DNA from: Ophiostoma sp. CBS 140.51
Taxonomy: Eukaryota; Ascomycota; Sordariomycetes; Ophiostomatales; Ophiostomataceae
DNA length: 64,000 bases
Direction: 5' to 3'
Assembly: GCA_029298735.1 (NCBI GenBank)
Contig: JANSLP010000015.1
Span: 186,001-250,000, forward strand
The position numbers and the translations under genes were made by a program. Positions 55,562 through 64,000 of this stretch are shown piece after piece; within the stretch, counting starts at the first letter, position 1; each line of letters opens with the position of its first letter. The notes below the pieces were generated by a model. The model saw only the letters and a program-made list of their open reading frames with translations. It did no database searches and was not told the DNA's origin.

Positions 55562-56356
55562 TTAATGTCTGCGCGACTCGGCGATCACCCGGGTGAGCTC
55601 GTCAACCTTTCTCTTGGCACGGCCGAAGGTACCGAGCTGTGGGATGTTAGTGGTGGACAGACAGACATGGGATTGGATAGTAGAGGGCACAGTAGGAACT
55701 CACCCGCTTCTTTGCCAGCTTGCGGGCACGCTTGTCCTTGCTGTTGCGCAGCAGCTCAATAACACGGCGCTCGTAGGGAGCGAGGCCAGCGACCTCCTTG
55801 ACGATGTCGCGGACGAAAGCGGTGCGCTTGCTCAGGTGACCCTTGGTGCGGGACACACGGGGCTTGACAACGCGGGGGGTGGTTTTCTGGATGGGATGTT
55901 AGTCTTGGGTTCTCGTGTATATCCCGCCGGATTGCAAGGATTGCAAATCCTGCTCCATGTCTGACGGTTGACAAACGGCAGACGGCACACGAGAGATGAT
56001 GCTCAACGATGGGCACTCAACAGATAGTGCAGAGGATGTCCAAAGCAACGGTCAAAGTTCTCCAAAACTGGGATATGTCCAATGTCAAAACGACGTCTGA
56101 CATTCGTCCAAAACCGCCAGCCACAGAAAACATTGACCATCGCTCACAGCCAAACGCATTGAGCACCGTGAACACCCTCGCCATCGTCGGTGGTTGTCGT
56201 GTCGTCTGCTGCCGTCGTCCGCCAGCCACGGAACGGCTTCGTCCTTTTCCATCTTTTTCATCCGGAAAGGAAAATCGAGGGGAGTCGAATAAAACGTACG
56301 TGGCCCTTGTTGATGCCGACGGCCAGGCCGGTTCTGGGGACGGCTTCCTTTGCCAT
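55562..56356 (-). CDS. RPL36: 60S ribosomal protein eL36
   Basis: This is a small basic component of the cytosolic large ribosomal subunit. Three exons, 56300-56356, 55704-55886 and 55562-55636, encode 104 residues, the usual length. The protein reads MAKEAVPRTGLAVGINKGH, then KTTPRVVKPRVSRTKGHLSK, then the signature region VKEVAGLAPYERRVIELLRN, and ends VIAESRRH. The introns are phase 0: the first is 413 nt (donor GTACGT, branch GACTAAC, acceptor ATCCAG) and the second 66-67 nt (donor GTGAGT, branch CACTAAC, acceptor CCACAG). The first intron is the longest for its position in this window. Long early introns are common in fungal ribosomal protein genes and may aid expression. I looked for a snoRNA inside it and saw no convincing pair of C and D boxes. 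Confidence 0.95.
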
Positions 56357-58643
56357 TGTAATCGTGTCTTCGGGGGTTGGTCGAGACGATTGTGGTTGTC
56401 GATTTCGTCGGTTGTCGATAGGGGAGTAAAAAGGAGAGGAGGGCCAAAACGAAGGGGAAAAGTAATATGCAGCTTTTTTTCTCTTCTCGCCTGGAGAGAG
56501 TGTGGGAAAAAAAAAACTAGTGGATTTTTGGGAAAGTGGGTCTATTATCCTCTCGGGAAAACTGTAATGTAGGAAAGAGAGCAACTCTTTGCACTTGGGT
56601 CGGAAAAACACTAAAAATTGGTTGGATTTCGGAATATTTGTGCGTCACGTGCGCCTTACTGGCTGGTGGATTTTGGAGGAAGCCCTCAAATTTCTGGAGT
56701 GCACGTGCTAAGGTGTTGTGGCGGCTAGGATGGCGGTGCATGCACCAGCTTAGTCAGACACTGAGGCGACCCAAAAAGGGTTAGCGGATCAGACAGGCAA
56801 ACTTCAGTCCAAAAATAGCACTGTACGACAACACTGTGCTTCTTCTTCCCTGCATTTCACTCAACGCGAACATGTCGACATGCACACCACCGTCCACAAC
56901 GGCTGCCAATACGAGATGCCTGTGCATCGTGTTTGTGTTCTATGTTTTTTTATGTACTTGTACGTGTCTGGGCTTTATGTTTATTGTCGTTTGTGTTCAT
57001 GGAATCCCCGATGCGCTTTTTCAGACGTCATGGCATTCCGGCCGAAAAGCAGGAATCAAGGCGGCCAGGGCGAGCATCCACGGAGACATCAGAACTCCTC
57101 TAAAAGGGCCTCCCGAGGACCCCCAGCTGGTACAACGCTCCCCTGAGGATCTTTGGTGATCGCATTTCTCGCGGAGAGGGTGACATGGGACAAACTTTCC
57201 TGCTTCTTCAACAAAGGCCAAGAAAAGGAAGAAAAGAAAGCTGCTTCGGTTGGCCACGCGCGCAGGTGGTACAAGTGGACGCCGGGCCTTTTCCTCGCTT
57301 CTTAGCCGGTCGTTTGGTAAAATAGGAACTGTCTTCTTTTGATGAGACACACATACAGTTTTCACCGCTTCTATTTTCATATGCTATTTCGCCTCCTCTA
57401 AGTGTTTCTCCTAAACTATTCTCTGCCCGGAGGATGTGCTCGCTCCTGGCTTATCCCTTCCTAAAAAGGAAACAGTGCGCTGGCAAAGGGCGGTGCGATG
57501 GCAGTGCTTTTATGCTCTGAGAGCGGGAAACATGAAACAAACAGGAACCAGAAAAAGGCAGGCACGAGCAAGCAAAACAACCGGGTCACTGGTGGAGAAT
57601 GAGCCACTATTTTGCTCTTTCGTAGATGGAATCGGTGTTTTTTACAGTGAGAGACAGAGGGACCCGTACTTTCCGGCTGTTATTCCAAGGCAAGGCTGGC
57701 GTGGCCAAAACACTGGAACAGAGGGGGCAGCAGCGATCGGCCGGTGGTCGCAATCTTGCACGCCAGTGCGAGGGCAGGTGCGCTCTTTCAAGGGACAGGC
57801 GTGCCTGCCTTTTGGCAATGTAGTTTGAACATTGGACGATGTCGGTACCGGTGGCTCTTTCTGTATTCTTTGCATCTGTTGACTCTGGCTCTTGCCGTAC
57901 TCTCGGACTCTCGTCTCTTGTACATCTTTACATCTGTACTTTGTACCTCGTCTGAGTCGTCTTGTGTGTTAATATTATGCTGTGCAACAGTCGGCCCAGC
58001 CGCGGTATGTTGTTTGCGCGAAAAGAAGTAGAAACGAAAAAGAAAAACGGCGCCGTCACACACTGGTCAGGGGCGAGAAAACTCTAGGCGCAGGGACTGG
58101 AAGCACTGGCGCAAGGGGTCCCTCCTTCCTTGGGGCCTTGGGGCGCCAGCGGCTGTTGTAAGTAGAGTAAAATACTTGATTGGGAAAGAAGCACGTTCCT
58201 CGCGGGCAGGGCAGCCAAGGCAGGTACAAACGGGCGACGCGACTAGTAGAACCAGAAAAAGAAAAAGATAAACGTCACCGTTGCTCGACGGCATCTTCCT
58301 TTTCCATCTTTTCTACTCCCTCCTATTCTTTTCATCTCTTTCCTCTTTTTGAACTGTTTTTCTTTCTACAACACTCACTTTCGTTCTCGTCTTATATTGT
58401 CTGTCTTTACTTCATCTCAACATTTATCGTTCATATCATCCCTTTCTACTTTCTTTTTTCATCGGTTCTCTTCGTAACATCTTCTTTCTTTCTTTTCAGT
58501 CTCTTCTTAGTCTAGCCAGGCTCTAGACACTATCCAAGCATCAAACAACTTTGTCTCTCATAGCTGGTCTACCTAGTCTTCTTCAACCGTCCTTCTTTCC
58601 CTTCGTCGCATCTATTATCACGAACTTCGACTTCATCATCACC
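56357..58643. promoter_or_regulatory. Divergent region between eL36 and the secreted-protein gene
   Basis: These 2.3 kb hold no supported gene. The eL36 promoter should lie at the left end. At the right end, 58290-58510 is a long CT-rich tract that precedes the secreted-protein ATG. The middle (56700-58200) shows only short open frames without domain-like composition. Confidence 0.5.
58290..58510 (+). promoter_or_regulatory. CT-rich leader of the secreted-protein gene
   Basis: About 220 nt are dominated by T and C on the coding strand, ending roughly 135 nt before the ATG at 58644. This pattern suggests a long pyrimidine-rich 5' leader and often goes with strong expression in filamentous fungi; that link is inference. 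Confidence 0.45.
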
Positions 58644-59371
58644 ATGCAGCTTCTCGCCCACCTTCCTCTGATCTCGCTGCTGGCCACGGCCGCCAACGGC
58701 CTGCAGCTGCTCCAGTACGACATCCCCGACGAGCTGCTGGCTCTGTTTGGCCCTGGCAACCCCGACTCGGTGTCGTCTTCGTCTGCCGCCGTGCCCATCG
58801 GCACTGGCTCAGCTTCTTCAGCTTCTTCAGCTTCTTCGGGCTCTGCGGGCTCGTCTACTCCCTCCTCGTCCTCATCCTCCGCCTCCTGCTTCTACCCTGC
58901 TACCTTCACCCTCAACAACTTCACCACCTGGTCGCCGGCGACCAACGCGTCCCGGTCCTACGTTTCCTTTAACTACGTCGACAGCGGCACCAAGATCACG
59001 ACTGCTTGCGAGTACAACTCTTCGTCGACATCGTTGACGGCCGGCACCGAATTGGCCGCTCGGTACGCCTGCGACGACAGCACCATTTCCTTCATCTGGC
59101 AAAAGGGCAAGCTTACCGCCATCGAGACGACATGTCCCGGTCAGACTGCGTAAGTCTCCACGTACTATGTCTTTAAAATTGTGAACACTACTAACAGCGC
59201 AGAACCAAGTTTGAGGCGTCTGGGTCGATCCTGCCGACGGGTCTGCAGTGCTCCAAGACGAACGGCACCGACGACACGGGCCTCGGCCAGGGCAGCGGCA
59301 CCATCTGCCTTGCATCCGGCCCGCTGTCGGCCAACTTTACGAGCCAGGAGCCGAGCCCTGTCCAGAACTAA
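58644..59371 (+). CDS. Small secreted Ser-rich cysteine protein of unknown function
   Basis: Two exons, 58644-59149 and 59203-59371, are joined across a 53-nt intron (donor GTAAGT, branch ACTAAC only a few bases before acceptor GCGCAG) and encode 224 residues. A clear signal peptide (MQLLAHLPLISLLATAANG) starts the protein. A Ser/Ala-rich stretch at about residues 45-90 should be O-glycosylated. The C-terminal part holds six Cys (in SASCFYP, TTACEYN, RYACDD, ETTCPG, LQCSK and TICLAS) and alternating beta-type segments. This is broadly like AltA1-like (AA1) fungal secreted proteins, but the match is by style only. No GPI-anchor tail is seen. Several NxS/T sites occur (NFTTW, NASRS, NSSST, NGTDD). 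I do not recognise the family. An effector or wall-associated role is possible but unproven. It is convergent with the chitin synthase gene. Confidence 0.82.
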
Positions 59372-60091
59372 AGTGAGACGTCCGTCAGTAACGGTATTTA
59401 CGGAGGATATATACAGAGTATATGCATGGAATAAACGGGTAGAATTGGTTGCCTAGCAAAAGGACAGAAAAGGCAGAAAATAGAGCTATGTACAATATCA
59501 AATATGGCAGAACATAGCAAACAAGTGCGTCCATAACATCTTACGCCCTCTTCTAGACACAGAGCAAAATCAATAGCGCACAGATCAGGACGGGAATAAA
59601 CGATACACGGAACAAACAGTTCTCTAAAATCAATGGAAAATCGGAAATCGAACAAAGCAAAGACGTGTCGTCCGTATATTAAAACCTCGCGCACCGTACT
59701 TTTTTGTAGAGGTGGCTCTAGCCCCCGAGATATGGAATGTATGTAAAAGTGTGTTGTTGTGTGTCATTAAATAAGATAGAGTGTGTGAGAGATTTGAAAA
59801 AGAGAGAGGGAGAAAACGAAAAGGAAATCAAGAGTAGATGCCTAATATTTTCCGACAAGAGAGAAAACGGAAAGCCGCCGCAAAGGGTTGTGAGAGACAG
59901 ATAAAGAACAGAAACATAGGAAAGAGGAACAACAGATATGCATGTAAACAAATGCGGAGAGTGAAAACCCGACAAGATGAGAGAGAGATAAAAAGAAGAA
60001 AAAATCAAAGAGCCACGACAATGGAAACCGAAAACTCAGCAACACCACATAAATGGAAGACGCAAAAAAAGGGAAACCGTAAGCGTCAAGC
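59372..60091. other. Convergent 3' flanks of the secreted-protein and chitin synthase genes
   Basis: No gene is supported. The stretch is A/G-rich on the plus strand (about 59770-60080), so the chitin synthase 3' UTR would be pyrimidine-rich. Short A-rich sequences near 59430-59600 may carry poly(A) signals of the plus-strand gene. Confidence 0.55.
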
Positions 60092-63000
60092 TCACGCGTC
60101 CGAGTAGTACTCGTCGAACTGCTGGTGGCCCGGCGGCGGCATCGACCACGTGCCGCTCGGTGCAGTACCGCCGACAAGGTTCTCGCGCGAGCTCCAGTAC
60201 TGGCTGCGAGTCCGGCGGTCGCGCTCGAACTCAGCCCACCGCTTCATGGTGATCTTGCTGCTGTCGAACTCGCCCTCGTACTCAATGCCGGCTTTCTTCG
60301 TCTTGTCGCCAGCCGTCTTGCGCGTGTCACCCCACGAGAAGTCGTCAAACTTCCAGAAGGCGTACGTCGGGAGGACAAAGTTCCAAATCGGGAGCGAAAT
60401 CAGGTAGATCATCATCCAAAGAACGTACGACCACCGGTGCGCCGTGACCACAATAAGAACAGCGGGCAGACCCAGAATGAGACCCAAAAGGACAAGCGGG
60501 ATGATTTGTGGCGGACGATGAACAATAGAGATAATAACTAGTTCGTTAGTGGCTGTTCTTATGGCAAGGGGATGACGTAAAGGAATAGGAACAGTGGGTT
60601 GTACTTACTGACGTAGAAGGTAAAGGCAATGGCGGCAGGCAGGACAAGAGTACCAATCAGCTCAACACCGATGAAGAACTGCATACTGAAACAGAAGGTA
60701 CCGCACAGATCGCGGACCAGCACCAGCTCCATCAGGTTGTGAACAGTCGAGTTAATCCACCGACGACGCTGCGACAGAAGAACCATGAACGACTCGGGCA
60801 CCGTGGTCTTGCAAACAGCCTGGGGCACGAACACCTGCTTACGCTTGGGGAAGGTGCGCAACATCAGCGTCGTGAGGTAACGATCTTCACCTAGGAGCAG
60901 CAGGTTCTTCTTGTGCAGAGTGTCGACCACGTTCTCAGAGTAGTGCTCGACCACGTCGGGGTTGGCAAGGATGGGAACCCAGTAGTTCTGAGCACCCTTA
61001 GGAGCCTTGATGCGGTACATGGAGAAACAACCGGGCAAACAGGTGACACCACCAAAGACGGACTCGAAGGACTTAGACAGATGATGCGAGATGAAGTACT
61101 CAAAGACCTGGATGGCGGAAACCCAGCTGGCGCGCTTGTTGGCAATCTTCGTCTCACCGCACAGGCCCATGATATCGGGATCCTTGACCATGGCAGAAAC
61201 CATGTGCGTCAGACTGTCGGGGAAGACCTTGGTATCGGCGTCGACCATCAACACGACCTCGTAGAAATCGGGAGAGATGCCCGTCACCTTCCATAAACCG
61301 TTAAACATTTCGTACTCGAGCTCCGTCATACGCTCGTCGAACATGACCTTTTGAAGGAACGACATGAGAATGATCTGACTGTCGCGCTTACCACGGTTAC
61401 CGGGCTTGGACTTGGTGTGCTCATCTGGCGTACCGCACTTGACAACGACCATCATGGGAACACGCTGCTGCTTGTCGAGAGGGATGTTGGACTTTGCGCC
61501 GTAGTCGTAGAAACCGGCATAGATCTTGGCCATGTTGTGGCGCTTGGAACCGCTGGCAACAGCTACATACGAGAAGGCCTCAACCTCTTCCTTGGGAATC
61601 GTCATGTCCTTCATCATGTTGAGAACAATTTCCGGAGTCGAGAACTCTTCGCCCTTGCCCTTGATCAGACCGTCGCAAACAACAAGCAGAACCTTGTGGC
61701 TGTTGGGGTAGTCCGTCATGGCAACCGAGTCGAGAGTCGTGCGAATACCAAGCTCACCCTCCGAGTAGGCGGTAACCAAGCAGATCGTGTGGGCAAGCGG
61801 GAAACCGAAAGGCATCCAGTCCGAAGGCGGCTGCGGCACAACAGCCTCGTGAATGAAACCAGCAGGGCCAGGGCCATCGGTCGGGCTGACGTTGTTGTTG
61901 TTGTAAGAACCGGCGCGGAGGAAGCTGCTGCGGCTGTCGTTCCCCTGGCGGTAAAGCGAGTTGGGGTGGAGGAGCTGGGCACCAGAGCTCTGGCTGGCCA
62001 TGGTGGTGGGAGCCATGCGGATACGGGAGTTGCGGTCGCCGCCAGAGACGGTAGAGAAACGAGACGTCGTAGGCAGGAAGCTACTGCGCTTGCTATTGCG
62101 GTCAGAGCTAGCACCAGCAACGCTACTACCAACGTCGCCCGGCATCCGGATGGGAGCACGGTAGATGTCGTCACTCCAGTCCTCAATCTGCTTGTTGCGC
62201 TTGCGCTGGTCGGACGACTGCGACGTCTTGGACGCGGCATAGCCCTTGCTGAGGAACCACTGGAAGAAAATGGCTAGAACGAAACGTGACACGACAACTG
62301 ACAGAATGAGAACCAGCGACACGTAGAGCACAACCTTGGAGGCAATGCAACCAACAGTGTCCGTGTCCACGGTGCCGACCTTGATGATGTCCTCAAAGCA
62401 CTCGGCGTACGCCTTGTCGCCCGTGGACTGGAACATGCGGGTCACATCACGGCCACGGATGGCCTGGTTGGCCGAGGTGGTGGTGTCACGGAGCTCCTTG
62501 AAGCGATTAGGAATGGTGACCTGCGTCTCGTTGAACCAGTACAGCAGGTCGAGATCCAGGACGTTGCCCGAGTAGACAATCAGGTTGCGCGAGCTATTCT
62601 TAATATCGTCCCATTTGAAGTAGACGGAGGCGGTACTGTGCAGCTGAGTGTAGAAAGTGTTACGGGCGTTGGCCGTCGTGTGGCAAGCGTAACCCAGGTA
62701 GTAGGGAATGGTCAGGTTGACGGGGCTCGAGCCGTCCTGGTTGTAAGTCGTGCAGGGGAAGTACCAGGCCAGGTTGTTGTCCGAGTCCGTGGGGACGTCA
62801 GAGTTGGGCGCCAGGGTGATGACGTCCTTGCACTTGCCATTGACATTCTGGAACAGGAAGCTGCCGTCCTGGCCGCTGTGCTTCTCGGGCAGATCAAAGA
62901 GAACGTTGGCGCCGCTGGGGATGCCCTCGGCAGCGGGATGCTTCGAGGTACTCAGGTCGTAGGCCGTACCATGGAAGATCATGTAACCACCAGACACCTC

Positions 63001-63822
63001 GTTGACGCGCAGGCGGATGCCGGGCGTACCACACACGGCCTGGTTAAAACCGAAGGTGATGAAACCGACAAACGCCATGATCATAAGGATGATGCTGATG
63101 AGACCCATCTTCTCACGCCACGCACGCTGCTGCTCCTTGGCGGTCTTCTTGCAGCAGCTTCTCAGGAAAATGTCGGGGCACCAGAAAGTCACAATTGCAC
63201 AGTACACGTTCCACAAACTCGGTGGGCGGATGGTCTCGACCTTCTTGTCGCGGGTGCCGTCTTTGCGGATCTTTGTCGACTTGCCACGGCCGGAAGCGCG
63301 CCGCCGCACGCGGTTCTTTTCGGCCTCGTCGCTGTTGGTGCGGCTCCGACCGATCGGGCGAGGTGTCTGCGAGGTATCGGAAACGGCGTCGCCAATGCGT
63401 GAACCGGAAACGTCGGTAGCGCCCTCAAGGTCTTCCAAAATCGGGTCGTTACCGGTCGATGAGGGAATGGTGTTCATGTTGGCGGCATGCTTGCGGTAGT
63501 AGTAGTTGGGGTGGTCTTTGCCTATCCGATTCCGCTCGGGGCGGATCAGGCTTCGTTTCCGTTGGAAGGGCTGGGCATTTCTGGCGGCGGCCTCAGCCTG
63601 TTCGGGGGAAGGGGTGAGAGGTAGGCTTTCTGCTGTTCCATTAGGACCTCTGATCGTTTCCGCGAATGAGGTTTGTGATGCCCCACGTTGATGTTGTCCA
63701 TCTACGGGATAATAGCCACCAGTCTCGACATCTGTTGGGCGGACACGTCGCTGAGGAGACTCGCGGTACGAATTCCGCGAGTCAAACGACGGACCGCCGC
63801 CAGGCCGGTCGGGGAGAGACAT
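60092..63822 (-). CDS. CHS4: Class IV chitin synthase (Chs3/CHS-4 type)
   Basis: This plasma-membrane GT2 enzyme polymerises GlcNAc from UDP-GlcNAc into chitin. Two exons, 60609-63822 and 60092-60537, give 1219 residues. The 70-71-nt intron has donor GTAAGT, branch ACTAAC and acceptor AACTAG, and splits an Ile codon within FYV|IIISIVHR. A disordered N-terminus (MSLPDRPGGGPSF...) is followed by a basic segment, membrane helices near WNVYCAIVTFWCPDIFL and MGLISIILMIMAFVGFITF, a large external loop and a helix at VVLYVSLVLILSVVVSRFVL. The catalytic region has TAYSEGELGIRTTLDS, MVDADTKVFPDSL, CGETKIANKRASW, GEDRYLTTL (Glu near 979) and QRRRW (near 1018). C-terminal helices and the WGDTRKTAG segment match class IV. 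There is no myosin motor, which excludes classes V and VII. A 3' splice site pattern (CTGACC, CT run, CTAG) just before the ATG hints at a 5' UTR intron. Confidence 0.95.
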
Positions 63823-64000
63823 GGCTCTAGAAGAAAAGAGAAGGTCAGCGACGAGTTCGCGATCGTAGACGAAGATGTAGATGTGATGTGTGTGCCTGTG
63901 TGCCCAGTCGTCGCAAAAAGAAAACTTCAACTGAAGCCACCGAGGAGCCACATGGCAACGGTCACGAAGGCGCGAGACAATGAAGGGAGAGGGATGGAGA
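63823..64000. promoter_or_regulatory. Upstream edge of the chitin synthase gene
   Basis: This is the 5' flank of the minus-strand chitin synthase gene and runs off the window. The probable 5' UTR intron acceptor lies at about 63826-63850. No other feature is seen. Confidence 0.5.

Noticed and set aside
59181..59456. Alternative frame after the secreted-protein intron using the nearer AG
   Set aside because: It would give an Arg/Ala-rich tail without the cysteine pattern. The distal acceptor gives a natural C-terminus.

Overview
The window is nuclear DNA of a filamentous ascomycete. Its genes have short introns (mostly 53-115 nt) with GT-AG ends and a CTAAC/CTGAC-type branch site close before the acceptor. 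Coding DNA is GC-rich at third codon positions, and the gene set includes a class IV chitin synthase, a GH17 wall glucanase, a Reg1-type phosphatase regulator and a CYT-4/Dss1-type RNase. Protein style fits Sordariomycetes. An Ophiostomatales/Sporothrix-like origin is possible, but this is only an impression.

Fourteen protein genes are supported. Left to right: a 14-3-3 protein (-), a class 3 lipase (-), a GH17 Scw11-like glucanase (-), an HTH Gln/His/Ser-rich nuclear-type protein (-), the mitochondrial RNB exoribonuclease (+), Reg1 (-), TRM5 (-), NUS1 (-), COG6 (+), a SERCA-type Ca2+-ATPase (+), proteasome beta-3 PUP3 (-), a UBX/TUG protein (+), ribosomal protein eL36 (-), a secreted Ser-rich cysteine protein (+) and a class IV chitin synthase (-); counting all names gives fifteen loci. 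Most models needed manual splicing. The 14-3-3 gene uses an 8-nt micro-exon, PUP3 has a coding exon that is only the ATG followed by a 19-nt exon, and the RNB gene has a hidden 34-codon first exon that supplies a mitochondrial presequence.

Gene density is very uneven. From about 38.4 to 63.8 kb genes are close together, with divergent promoters (NUS1/COG6, PUP3/UBX, eL36/secreted protein) and convergent ends (Ca2+-ATPase/PUP3, UBX/eL36, secreted protein/chitin synthase). By contrast 2.1-5.3, 9.9-16.7 and 26.1-38.4 kb hold no supportable gene. These deserts have strand-asymmetric purine/pyrimidine tracts, short tandem repeats, recurring GGCCTGG/CCAGGCC words and a few AT-rich islands. I found no tRNA, 5S rRNA, CRISPR array or intact transposon.

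Functionally the window mixes housekeeping genes with a secretory and cell-wall theme: COG6 (Golgi tethering), a Ca2+-ATPase with a di-lysine ER-retrieval tail, NUS1 (dolichol synthesis for glycosylation), a chitin synthase, a glucanase, a lipase and a small secreted protein. This is not an operon or cluster; the genes are independently transcribed. I saw no clear new multi-gene system. The most unusual items are the extreme exon structures and the long non-coding deserts.
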